Shown here: positions 48,772 to 57,102 of the stretch, in pieces
How the letters are laid out: each line of letters opens with the position of its first letter
How positions within the stretch are numbered: the first letter of the stretch is position 1
Assembly (NCBI RefSeq): GCF_001870435.1
Contig: NZ_MDDR01000038.1
Span: 1-62,500 of the forward strand
Source of the DNA: Pseudomonas costantinii
GTDB lineage: Bacteria; Pseudomonadota; Gammaproteobacteria; Pseudomonadales; Pseudomonadaceae
Length of the DNA: 62,500 nt
Direction: 5' to 3'
Translations under genes and position numbers: made by a program
The notes under the pieces: generated by a model
Told to the model about the DNA's origin: nothing
What the model saw: the letters and a program-made list of their open reading frames with translations, nothing else
The model's database searches: none

Positions 48772-50142
48772 ATGGGTATGCAAGGCTATAGCGCAGCGGA
48801 ACGGCTGGAACGGTTACCCATCAGCGGTTACCACCGAATCATCTTCATCATCATTGCCCTGGCGTTTTTCTTCGACTCCATGGATTTGGCGATGATGACC
48901 TTCCTTTTAGGTTCGATCAAAACCGAGTTCGGCCTGAGCACGGCCCAGGCCGGGTTGCTCGCCAGTTCGAGTTTTTTCGGCATGGTGGTGGGGGCTTCTT
49001 TATCCGGGATGTTGGCGGATCGCTTCGGGCGCAAGCCGGTGTTCCAGTGGAGCATCGTGTTGTGGGGTATCGCCAGCTACCTGTGTTCCACGGCGCAGAC
49101 GGTGGAGACACTGACGCTGTTTCGTATCCTGCTGGGGATTGGCATGGGCATGGAGTTTCCCATCGCGCAGTCGATGCTCTCGGAGCTGATTCCAGCCAAA
49201 CGACGCGGGCGGTATATCGCCTTGATGGATGGCTTCTGGCCGCTGGGCTTTGTGGCGGCGGGCGTGCTGTCGTACTTCTTGCTGCCGGTAATTGGCTGGC
49301 GCGACATCTTCCTGGTGTTGGCGGTGCCGGCGGTGTTTGTGTTGGCGATCCGGTTTTTTATCCCGGAATCACCGCGCTGGCTTGAGCAGGCCGGGCGGCA
49401 TGAGACTGCGGATAAGGTGTTGCAGGGCATTGAGCAGAAGGTCCGTCATTCGCTGGGCCGTGCCGATTTGCCGGAACCGATCCGCTTACCGAGGGTGGAG
49501 AGTACGCCGGGGAATTTCTTCTCGGCGTTTCAGCAACTGTGGTCGGCGCAGTATCGCCAGCGCACCATGATGATCTGGAGCGTGTGGTTCTTTGCCTTGC
49601 TCGGCTTCTACGGGCTGACGTCCTGGCTGAGTGCGCTGTTACAGCAGTCGGGTTTTGCCGTGACCCAGTCGGTGTATTACACGGTGATCATTTCCCTGGG
49701 CGGGATTCCCGGGTTCCTGATGGCGGCCTGGCTGGTGGAGCGCTGGGGCCGTAAACCGGTGTGCGTCGTGACCTTGCTGGGCGGCGGGGTGATGGCGTTT
49801 CTGTATGGGCAAAGCGCTGTGTTTGGCGGCAACGTGGGGTTGCTGATTACTTCAGGTTTGTTGATGCAGTTCTTTCTGTTTGGCATGTGGGCAGTGCTGT
49901 ACACCTACACGCCGGAGCTGTATCCCACGTCGGCGCGGGCGACCGGTTCCGGGTTTGCTTCGGCGATTGGTCGGGTGGGCTCGTTGTTGGGGCCGTTAGT
50001 GACCGGGCTGGTGTTTCCGATTACCGGGCAGGGCGGGGTGTTTGCCTTGGGCGCGCTGTGTTTTGCGGTGGCGGCGCTGGTGGTGTGGCTGTTTGGGATG
50101 GAGACGAAGGGGAAGACGCTCGAAGAGCTGAGCGAAATTTAA
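48772..50142 (+). CDS. MFS transporter, metabolite:H+ symporter type
   Basis: 456 aa, 12 transmembrane helices, with DSMDLAMMTFLLGSIK in TM1, GMLADRFGRKPVFQW as motif A, and the PESPRWL motif that marks the sugar/organic-acid symporter families (SLC22/MHS-like). Substrate unknown. The start at ATG 48772 follows AGGGGGTG. Adjacent to the ArsR-like gene, which may regulate it. Confidence 0.9.
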   Translation: MGMQGYSAAERLERLPISGYHRIIFIIIALAFFFDSMDLAMMTFLLGSIKTEFGLSTAQAGLLASSSFFGMVVGASLSGMLADRFGRKPVFQWSIVLWGIASYLCSTAQTVETLTLFRILLGIGMGMEFPIAQSMLSELIPAKRRGRYIALMDGFWPLGFVAAGVLSYFLLPVIGWRDIFLVLAVPAVFVLAIRFFIPESPRWLEQAGRHETADKVLQGIEQKVRHSLGRADLPEPIRLPRVESTPGNFFSAFQQLWSAQYRQRTMMIWSVWFFALLGFYGLTSWLSALLQQSGFAVTQSVYYTVIISLGGIPGFLMAAWLVERWGRKPVCVVTLLGGGVMAFLYGQSAVFGGNVGLLITSGLLMQFFLFGMWAVLYTYTPELYPTSARATGSGFASAIGRVGSLLGPLVTGLVFPITGQGGVFALGALCFAVAALVVWLFGMETKGKTLEELSEI

Positions 50143-50160
50143 CAGGCAACACAAAACTAC

Positions 50161-50256
50161 TGTGGGAGCGGGCGTGCCCGCGATGGCGGTGTGTCAGTCA
50201 CCTTCAATGTTGACTGTTCAACCGCTATCGCAGGCAAGCCCGCTCCCACATTTTTT
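50161..50256. repeat. REPIN-type palindrome pair with T-tract
   Basis: tgtgggagcgggcgtgcccgcgat and atcgcaggcaagcccgctcccaca form inverted REP units around a loop, followed by tttttt on the plus strand. Between the convergent MFS and adenine deaminase genes it can end both transcripts. Confidence 0.85.
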
Positions 50257-50273
50257 AGCCAGCGCTTACTCAG

Positions 50274-51227
50274 TTATGGCTTTACCAACCGCGCATCCAG
50301 GCTGTTTTGTGCCAGGCGTTTGGCCTGGTCCTGGGTCATGCCCAGCGAGGTATACAGCGCATGGAAGTTCTCGGTGACATAACCGCCGAAATACGCCGGG
50401 TCATCCGAGTTCACCGTTACCTTCACGCCACGCTCAAGCATGTCGAGGATGTTGTGCTGGGACATGTCGTCGAACACGCAGAGTTTGGTGTTGGACAGCG
50501 GGCACACGGTCAGCGGGATCTGCTCGTCGATGATGCGCTGCATCAAGCGCTCGTCTTCGATGGCGCGCACGCCATGGTCGATACGCTGGATTTTCAGCAA
50601 GTCGATGGCTTCCCAGATGTACTCGGGCGGGCCTTCTTCGCCGGCGTGGGCCACGGTGAGGAAGCCTTCGTGACGCGCACGGTCGAACACGCGCTGGAAC
50701 TTGCTCGGCGGGTGACCCATTTCCGAACTGTCCAGGCCTACGGCTACAAACGCATCACGGAACGGCAGCGCCTGGTCGAGGGTTTTCTCGGCTTCGGCTT
50801 CGCTCAAGTGGCGCAGGAAGCTGAGGATCAAACCGCTGGTGATGCCCAGTTGCTGCTCGCCATCCTTCAGTGCTGCGGCGATGCCATTGAGCACCACTTC
50901 GAACGGCACGCCACGGTCGGTGTGGGTCTGCGGGTCGAAGAAGGGTTCGGTGTGGATCACGTTCTGAGCTTTGCAGCGCAGCAGGTACGCCCAGGTCAGG
51001 TCGTAGAAATCCTGGGAGGTGCGCAGCACGTCGGCGCCCTTGTAATACAGGTCGAGAAACTCTTGCAGGTTGTTGAAGGCGTAGGCCTTGCGCAGGGTTT
51101 CGACGTCGTTCCACGGCAGCGCAATCTTGTTGCGTTCGGCCAGCGCGAACAGCAGCTCAGGCTCCAGCGAGCCTTCCAGGTGCAGGTGCAATTCAGCCTT
51201 GGGCAGGGCATTGAGCCAATCGTACAT
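50274..51227 (-). CDS. Adenine deaminase (adenosine deaminase-like family, PA0148 type)
   Basis: Deaminates adenine to hypoxanthine for purine salvage. Zinc and catalytic residues: HLHLEGSLEPE (first His pair), HAGEEGPPEY, IDHGVRAIED and VNSDDPAYFG. The start KAELHLHLEGS and overall 317 aa match the PA0148 enzyme, which I recall was shown to prefer adenine over adenosine; ordinary adenosine deaminase is the alternative, and annotation pipelines may call it adenosine deaminase. Confidence 0.9.
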   Translation of the reverse strand: MYDWLNALPKAELHLHLEGSLEPELLFALAERNKIALPWNDVETLRKAYAFNNLQEFLDLYYKGADVLRTSQDFYDLTWAYLLRCKAQNVIHTEPFFDPQTHTDRGVPFEVVLNGIAAALKDGEQQLGITSGLILSFLRHLSEAEAEKTLDQALPFRDAFVAVGLDSSEMGHPPSKFQRVFDRARHEGFLTVAHAGEEGPPEYIWEAIDLLKIQRIDHGVRAIEDERLMQRIIDEQIPLTVCPLSNTKLCVFDDMSQHNILDMLERGVKVTVNSDDPAYFGGYVTENFHALYTSLGMTQDQAKRLAQNSLDARLVKP

Positions 51228-51421
51228 TTTCTAAATTCTCATCAGGTGCAATGGTGGCATTCTACAGGCCATGGCTGAAATAATCGGCAAAACCTGACCA
51301 GCAGGAGAGTATTGGATTTATTCACGCAAGGGCGGCGTGAACTAAGGTGTAACGAAACGTTAGCGACGTGGTGCAGTCTGTACCCCATCAATGACTGATT
51401 AGCCGTACGAAAAGGCCCGGA

Positions 51422-52513
51422 ATGCTCACATCCCTCAAGCAAGAAAAATTCATGTTCCTGGCGCTGATTGCCGCCATCGCCGCTTACCCACTGGAGCACT
51501 GGATGCTGAACAGTGGGCAGGGGGTGGCTCTGCTCGGTGGCATGGTGTTGATCGGCTTTATCGTCGTGGCCTCGATGCGCGTGGCGCACCACGCCGAACA
51601 ATTGGCGGAAAAGGTCGGCGACCCTTACGGCACCATGATCTTGACCTTGGCTGCCGTGCTGGTGGAAGTGGTGATCCTGGCGATCATGATGAGCAACGAG
51701 CCATCGCCCACCTTGGTGCGCGACACCATTTATTCGGCGGTGATGCTCGATATCAACGGCATTCTCGGCCTGGCCGCGCTGATGGGCGGCATCAAACATG
51801 GCGAGCAGTCCTACAACGATGACTCCGCGCGCAGCTACAGCGTGATGATCCTCACCGCGATGGGCGTGTCGATGGTGGTACCGGAGTTTATTCCCGAGGC
51901 CGACTGGAAAATTTACTCAGCCTTCACCATCGGCGCGATGGTGTTGCTCTACACCCTCTTCCTGCGCATGCAGGTTGGGCCGCACAGTTACTTCTTCAGC
52001 TACAGCTACCCGGAAAAACGTCGCAAGAAGCAGGCGGAAGAAGAGGCGTCGCCGCCGATCAACCTGGCGTTTTCCATCGGCACCTTGGTGTTTGGCGTGA
52101 TTGTGATTGGGGCACTGGCCGAGGTGATGTCCAAGACCCTCGATCTGGGCCTGGAAGGGACGGGCGCTCCGCCGGTGATCACGGCGATCGTGGTCGCCGC
52201 CATTTCGGCGGCGCCGGAAATTTTGACCGCATTGCGTGCGGCATTGGCCAACCGCATGCAGTCGGTGGTCAACATCGCGTTGGGTGCGTCGTTGTCGACG
52301 GTGATCCTGACGGTGCCGGTGATGGAGGCCATGGCGCTCTACACAGGTCAGCCGTTCCAGATGGCGATGACGCCGGTGCAAACCGTGATGGTGTTTATCA
52401 CGCTGATTGTCAGCGCGATCAACCTCAACGATGGTGAAACCAACGCCATCGAAGGGATGACCCATTTCGTGTTGTTTGCGACCTTTATCATGTTGTCGCT
52501 GTTGGGGTTGTAA
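51422..52513 (+). CDS. chaA: ChaA-like cation:proton antiporter (CaCA superfamily)
   Basis: 363 aa with two repeats of the CaCA family alpha-motif: LVEVVILAIMMSNEP and the GLAALMGGIKHGEQSYNDD region in the first half, and AAISAAPEILTALRAALANR with NIALGASLSTVILTVPVM in the second. About 10-11 membrane spans. Exports Ca2+ or Na+/K+ in exchange for protons; specificity cannot be read from sequence. Confidence 0.9.
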   Translation: MLTSLKQEKFMFLALIAAIAAYPLEHWMLNSGQGVALLGGMVLIGFIVVASMRVAHHAEQLAEKVGDPYGTMILTLAAVLVEVVILAIMMSNEPSPTLVRDTIYSAVMLDINGILGLAALMGGIKHGEQSYNDDSARSYSVMILTAMGVSMVVPEFIPEADWKIYSAFTIGAMVLLYTLFLRMQVGPHSYFFSYSYPEKRRKKQAEEEASPPINLAFSIGTLVFGVIVIGALAEVMSKTLDLGLEGTGAPPVITAIVVAAISAAPEILTALRAALANRMQSVVNIALGASLSTVILTVPVMEAMALYTGQPFQMAMTPVQTVMVFITLIVSAINLNDGETNAIEGMTHFVLFATFIMLSLLGL

Positions 52514-52541
52514 TCGCTTTTCCAGAACACCACAGAACCTA

Positions 52542-52571
52542 ATGTGGGAGGGAGCAAGCCCCTTCCCACAT
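52542..52571. repeat. REP palindrome
   Basis: tgtgggagggagcaagccccttcccacatttt is a REP unit with a few altered central bases, between chaA and the 8-oxoguanine deaminase gene (convergent). Confidence 0.75.
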
Positions 52572-52588
52572 TTTGGTGTGTGTTTGGC

Positions 52589-53947
52589 TTAGGTTCCGGC
52601 GATCAGTTGCCGCGCCGCCTGGGTGTGATCGGCGATCAAACCTTTCAGGTCGAGGCCTTCAACTTGGCCGTCGATGACTCGCCACTTGCCCGCCACCATC
52701 ACCCGGTCCGCACGATCGGCGCCGCACAGCAGCAGCGCCGAAATCGGATCGTGGCTGCCCGAGAAGCGCAGCTCGTCGAGCTTGAACAGCGCCAGGTCAG
52801 CCTGTTTGCCAACAGCCAACTCACCGATATCCGTACGGCCCAACAACTGCGCCGAACCTTTGGTGGCCCAGCCCAGCACACCTTCGGGGGTGATCTTTTC
52901 CGCGCCGTAACGCAGCCGCTGGATGTACAGGGCTTGGCGTGCTTCAAGGATCATGTTCGACGCATCGTTGGAGGCGGAACCATCCACACCCAGGCCGATG
53001 GGCGCGCCGGCGGCGAGCAGGTCCAGGGTCGGGCAGATACCCGACGCCAGGCGCATATTTGAGCTAGGGCAATGGCAGATACCGGTGCCGGCGGCGCCGA
53101 GGCGTGCGATTTCGTCCGGGTTGAAGTGAATGCCATGGGCCAGCCAAGTGCGCGGCCCGAGCCAGCCGACGCTGTCGAGGTAGTCCACGGTGCGCAGGCC
53201 GAAACGCTGCAGGCAGAAGTCTTCCTCATCGAGGGTTTCCGCCAGATGGGTATGCAGGCGCACGTCGAGGTTGTCTGCCAGCTCGGCGCTGGCTTGCATG
53301 ATTTCCGGTGTGACAGAAAACGGTGAGCAGGGCGCCAGGGCAATCTGGATCTGCGCGCCGTCGCCGCGTTGGTGGTATTCGCGGATCAGGCGTTGGCTGT
53401 CTTCGAGGATTACTTGGCCCTGTTGCACGGTTTGCTGTGGTGGCAGGCCGCCGTCGGCTTCACCCAGGCTCATGGATCCGCGGGTGAGCATGGCGCGCAT
53501 GCCCAGTTCGCGCACGCTTTCAACTTGCACGTCGATGGCGTTCTCCAAACCCTCGGGGAATAGATAGTGGTGGTCCGCCGCCGTGGTGCAGCCCGAGAGC
53601 AGTAATTCGGCCAGTGCGACTTTGGACGCCAGCGCGAGTTTTTCCGGGGTTAGCCGTGCCCAGACCGGGTACAGGGTTTTCAGCCATGGAAACAACGGCT
53701 GATTAACCACCGGTGCCCAGGCGCGGGTCAGGGTTTGGTAGAAGTGGTGGTGGGTGTTGATCAGCCCGGGAAGGATCACATGTTCGCGAGCGTCGAACAC
53801 TTGCCCACAGGGCACCGCGGGCTCTCGTCCCCAGGCCAGCACTTCGGTGATCACACCGTCTTGCAGCACTAAGCCGCCACGGGCGTCGAGGCCATTGGCA
53901 GTGAAAATCGCGAGGGGGCTTTTTAACCAGATACGGGTCGCAGGCAT
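52589..53947 (-). CDS. 8-Oxoguanine deaminase (PA0142 type, AtzB/TrzN-related amidohydrolase)
   Basis: A 452-residue cytoplasmic metal-dependent amidohydrolase. Metal ligands: INTHHHFYQTLTRA (HxH), and later His, His and Asp residues in the TIM barrel (VRLHTHLAET, AHGIHFNPDEI, LGVDGSASND). Sequence and neighbourhood match PA0142, which I recall deaminates 8-oxoguanine to urate; hydroxydechloroatrazine ethylaminohydrolase-like is the annotation-level alternative. Together with adenine deaminase it makes this stretch purine-base degradation/salvage. Confidence 0.87.
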   Translation of the reverse strand: MPATRIWLKSPLAIFTANGLDARGGLVLQDGVITEVLAWGREPAVPCGQVFDAREHVILPGLINTHHHFYQTLTRAWAPVVNQPLFPWLKTLYPVWARLTPEKLALASKVALAELLLSGCTTAADHHYLFPEGLENAIDVQVESVRELGMRAMLTRGSMSLGEADGGLPPQQTVQQGQVILEDSQRLIREYHQRGDGAQIQIALAPCSPFSVTPEIMQASAELADNLDVRLHTHLAETLDEEDFCLQRFGLRTVDYLDSVGWLGPRTWLAHGIHFNPDEIARLGAAGTGICHCPSSNMRLASGICPTLDLLAAGAPIGLGVDGSASNDASNMILEARQALYIQRLRYGAEKITPEGVLGWATKGSAQLLGRTDIGELAVGKQADLALFKLDELRFSGSHDPISALLLCGADRADRVMVAGKWRVIDGQVEGLDLKGLIADHTQAARQLIAGT

Positions 53948-54069
53948 TGGCCGGCTCCTCTGAATGATGGGTTCAGGTTTGCCAGCTCAGTGTTGCCCTG
54001 TCTGCTGATCCAGGGTCGCCGGTGAAGGCGAGGTGGGTAGATTACGTGTAGTTCGAGATCTGGTCTAGC

Positions 54070-54121
54070 TGTAGGAGCGTGGTGTCCTTGAGTCTATCGC
54101 GGGCAAGCCCGCTCCCACATG
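54070..54121. repeat. Degraded REP pair
   Basis: tgtaggagcgtggtg... and ...tatcgcgggcaagcccgctcccacat are a REPIN whose left unit has lost its inner part. In the 3' region of the SDR gene. Confidence 0.7.
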
Positions 54122-54132
54122 TTGACCGTGGT

Positions 54133-54819
54133 TTACCAGGCGATGGTGTCGCCTTTGTAGTCCACGAAGTGATGGCCGCCTTTACCGGTGAACGCATTCA
54201 CCTGATCCACCAGGCCGCGCACGCTGGTGTCGACGTCGATGTGCGCGTTTTCACCGCCCATGTCGGTCTTCACCCAGCCCGGGTGCAGCGACAGCACGGT
54301 GAGTGTGTGATCGCCCAGTTGGGTGATAAAGCTGTTGGTCATCGAGTTGAGTGCCGCCTTGCTGGCCTTGTACAGCGCCAGGTCCGAGCCGTCGGGAATG
54401 GTCACGCTGCCCAATACCGAACTCATGAACGCCAGCACACCGCTGTCTTTGCGGATCTGCCCGACAAAGCGTTGTGCGAGGTTGATCGGCGCCACGGCGT
54501 TGGTGAAAAACAGCTGCCCGACTTCCGCCAGGGTGGCGTGGCCAGGTTCCTGATTGGCCGGGCCTTTGACGCCAGCATTGACGAACAGCAGGTCGAAAGT
54601 ACGTTCCTTGAGGCGCTGGCTCAGGGCGATCACGGCTTGCTGATCGTCCATATCCAGCTTCTCGATATGCACCGGGCCAACGGCTTTCAGGGCATCGGCT
54701 TTGTTCGGATCACGCACGGTGGCGGTCACGTCCCAGCCGTCCTGGAGCAGTTGCTTGACCAGGCCAAGGCCCAGCCCGCGTGAGGCGCCGATAATCAATG
54801 CGGTTTTTGGCGTAGACAT
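54133..54819 (-). CDS. Short-chain dehydrogenase/reductase
   Basis: 228 aa SDR. NAD(P) site: IIGASRGLGLGLVKQLL; catalytic Ser in MSSVLGSVTI, Tyr-x3-Lys in LYKASKAALNS. Co-directional with the MerR gene 25 nt upstream, which probably regulates it. Substrate unknown. Confidence 0.9.
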   Translation of the reverse strand: MSTPKTALIIGASRGLGLGLVKQLLQDGWDVTATVRDPNKADALKAVGPVHIEKLDMDDQQAVIALSQRLKERTFDLLFVNAGVKGPANQEPGHATLAEVGQLFFTNAVAPINLAQRFVGQIRKDSGVLAFMSSVLGSVTIPDGSDLALYKASKAALNSMTNSFITQLGDHTLTVLSLHPGWVKTDMGGENAHIDVDTSVRGLVDQVNAFTGKGGHHFVDYKGDTIAW

Positions 54820-54844
54820 GAAGGGCTTCCTTTGGAATGGAGGT

Positions 54845-55195
54845 TCACGGATTTAATGGGCAACGCTGCCCGAGCCTTTGCTGCAACTCCTGGCGCAGTT
54901 GGTCGAGTTCGCTGATGCGGGTTTCGATCAGGTTGAGCTTGTCTTGCAGCAGTTGTGTGACGGCGCTTTCGGGGTCGGGCGCCTGCCACAGGGCGGCGAC
55001 GCTGCTGCCGATCTCGCCGAGGCTGAAGCCCAGGCGCTGGGCGGTCTTGATGTAAAGCACCAATTGCAGCATGTCCGGCGGGTAGTCGCGGTAACCGTTG
55101 GCGCTGCGTTGTGCGGCAATCAACCCGCGCTGCTCATAGAAGCGCAAGGTGTCGCGGCTGACCTGGCTGGCCTGGGCTAATTCGCCGATACGCAT
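54845..55195 (-). CDS. MerR-family regulator
   Basis: 116 aa. N-terminal HTH (MRIGELAQASQVSRDTLRFYEQRGLI) and a dimerising coiled coil (LLQDKLNLIETRISELDQLRQELQQRL). The C-terminal Cys is single (RCPLNP), so a metal sensor with two Cys ligands is unlikely. It directly precedes the SDR gene and is divergent from the membrane protein gene. Confidence 0.9.
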   Translation of the reverse strand: MRIGELAQASQVSRDTLRFYEQRGLIAAQRSANGYRDYPPDMLQLVLYIKTAQRLGFSLGEIGSSVAALWQAPDPESAVTQLLQDKLNLIETRISELDQLRQELQQRLGQRCPLNP

Positions 55196-55278
55196 GGAAT
55201 GGGCTCGAGGGGGCTTGACCTTGGAGCATACTCCAGGCTTTAGCCTGCTGGCTTCTTGAATTAAAGGAGCTTGTTGAT

Positions 55279-55683
55279 ATGTGGACTACCGACCAATACC
55301 GAACACTGGTGCGTGCCAGCGCCTGGTACGACTTGATCGTCACTGCGGCGTTTGTCACGCCGTGGAGTTTTCTGTTTTTGCACAGCCTGTTGCAAGGCTT
55401 GAACCTGCCCGGGGAATTTCCGCCGTTTGCGCCGGCGCACGTGTTGATGGCGAATCTGTTGGGCTCAATCGTCTGCGTGTGGGCAGTGCTGCGTATACGT
55501 GATCCCCAGCGCAAATTTGGCCTATACGACGCAGCGGGGCGTGTGCTGTTCGCGACGTGGCAGCTCTATGCGTTGATGCACGGCGCCACGTCGGTGTTGT
55601 GGGGCATTCTGTTGTTTGAGGTGCTGTGGGGTATCGCGCAACTATGGCCGGTGCGTGCTGATCAAAAAACAACCGGAGCCTGA
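55279..55683 (+). CDS. Four-helix membrane protein of unknown function
   Basis: 134 aa with about four hydrophobic stretches: ASAWYDLIVTAAFVTPWSFL, ANLLGSIVCVWAVLRI, LFATWQLYALMHGA, WGILLFEVLWGIAQLWPV. It recalls small DoxX/BphX-like membrane proteins, but I cannot assign a family with confidence. AAAGGAG precedes the ATG. Divergent from merR; possibly regulated by it. Confidence 0.82.
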   Translation: MWTTDQYRTLVRASAWYDLIVTAAFVTPWSFLFLHSLLQGLNLPGEFPPFAPAHVLMANLLGSIVCVWAVLRIRDPQRKFGLYDAAGRVLFATWQLYALMHGATSVLWGILLFEVLWGIAQLWPVRADQKTTGA

Positions 55684-55761
55684 AAGCCCTTATGACAAAA
55701 GGGTTACAGGCGAGTGTGCTCAGGTTATCCACAGGCAGGTGCACAGTAGATGTGGGCAGTT

Positions 55762-56343
55762 TCAGCGCTGCAGCAGGATGCGCCCACGGCTCAGGTCGGC
55801 GAGCTGCGTTTGCAGCGTGCCGATCTGCGCTTCGCCCATCGCTAGCTGCAGCTCTACGCCATTGGCGGTGAAGGTCTCTTCCACCACCAACCCGCCCAGT
55901 TCAGCCACACGCAGTTTCACCAGCGTCAGCTCGGAGAACCCGCAGGCGCAGGTCAGCGGCACGCGGCTGATCAGTTCGATACGTTCGGCGGTTTGCAGGC
56001 ATTTATTTGCACCGCCGCCGTACGCACGGGCCAAACCGCCGGTACCCAGTTGGATGCCGCCGTACCAGCGAATCACCAGCACCGCGACTTGATCAAAACC
56101 CTGGGCCTCGATGGCGGCGAGGATCGGCCGCCCGGCGGTGCCGCCGGGTTCGCCATCGTCGTTGCTGCGGTATTGATCCGCCAGCTTCCAGGCCCAGCAA
56201 TTGTGCGTGGCGTTGAGGTCGCTGTGTTGCTCGAAAAACGCTTGGGCGTCTTGCGGGCTGGTGATCGGCGCGGCGAGGGTGATGAAGCGGCTTTTGCGTA
56301 TTTCTTCACGAAATTCGCAAAGGCCGGTGAGCGTGAAAGGCAT
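55762..56343 (-). CDS. YigZ/IMPACT family protein
   Basis: 193 aa. The IMPACT domain is NAT-HNCWAWKLADQYRSNDDGEPGGTAGRPILAA and QVAVLVIRWYGGIQLGTGGLARAYG. E. coli YigZ and eukaryotic IMPACT are relatives; bacterial function is not settled. The N-terminal half is the RWD-less UPF0029 fold with an added C-terminal domain (DUF1949-like). It follows the TetR gene by 12 nt. Confidence 0.88.
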   Translation of the reverse strand: MPFTLTGLCEFREEIRKSRFITLAAPITSPQDAQAFFEQHSDLNATHNCWAWKLADQYRSNDDGEPGGTAGRPILAAIEAQGFDQVAVLVIRWYGGIQLGTGGLARAYGGGANKCLQTAERIELISRVPLTCACGFSELTLVKLRVAELGGLVVEETFTANGVELQLAMGEAQIGTLQTQLADLSRGRILLQR

Positions 56344-56355
56344 AAGTCGCTTCGT

Positions 56356-57015
56356 TTATAGGGCTGGCTTGACGCCACAGCCTTTGAGAATGATGTGGAT
56401 CAGGTTGGTGCCGGCGTCTTCCATATCTTGTTTGGTCAGTTTGGTACGACCGGTGACGCGGCAGATCTGGGTGGCGAAGTCAGCGTAATGCTGGGTACTG
56501 CCCCACAGCAGGAAAATCAGGTGCACGGGGTCGATGGGGTCCATCTTGCCGGCGTCGATCCAGGCTTGGAACACCGCCGCCCGGCCACTGAACCAGGCGC
56601 GGTAGTCCTGGCTGAAATATTCGGTGAGGCATTCGCCGCCACTGATGATCTCCATGGCGAAGATCCGAGAGGCTTGCGGGTGACGCCGCGAGAATTCCAT
56701 CTTGGTGCGGATATAGCGGGTGAGGGCCGTTGCCGGATCGTCCTCGGCGGTCAGCGCGTTGAAGGTGCTGTCCCACAGTTCGAGGATATTGCTGAGCACC
56801 GCGATATACAGGCCCAGCTTGTTGGTGAAGTAGTAATGCAAGTTGGCCTTGGGTAGCCCGGCGCTGGCAGCAATGGTGTTCATGCTGGTGCCTTTGTAGC
56901 CATGGCGCGCGAATTCATCTTCAGCAGCCTGGAGAATTGCTTGCTCGTTCTTTTGCCGAATGCGGCTGGCGGGTTTACCGGCGTGGATGCTGTGGGCAGG
57001 AACTTCGAGGCTCAT
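56356..57015 (-). CDS. TetR-family regulator, RutR/PydR-like
   Basis: 219 aa. N-terminal HTH (ILQAAEDEFARHGYKGTSMNTIAASAGLPKANLHYYF) and a RutR-like ligand domain (SRIFAMEIISGGECL, RAWFSGRAAVFQAWIDAGKMDPIDPVHLIFLLWGSTQHYADF). RutR senses uracil/thymine in E. coli. I used ATG 57015. Co-directional with the nucleobase permease gene upstream by about 88 nt; the natural ligand is probably a pyrimidine. Confidence 0.88.
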   Translation of the reverse strand: MSLEVPAHSIHAGKPASRIRQKNEQAILQAAEDEFARHGYKGTSMNTIAASAGLPKANLHYYFTNKLGLYIAVLSNILELWDSTFNALTAEDDPATALTRYIRTKMEFSRRHPQASRIFAMEIISGGECLTEYFSQDYRAWFSGRAAVFQAWIDAGKMDPIDPVHLIFLLWGSTQHYADFATQICRVTGRTKLTKQDMEDAGTNLIHIILKGCGVKPAL

Positions 57016-57102
57016 GGAGGTTTCCGTGCTGATCGATAGAGACGACGTGTGCACAGATAACCCACCCTCAAGCCCCAGACAAGTCCCGATGCAATAAAAC
57101 CG

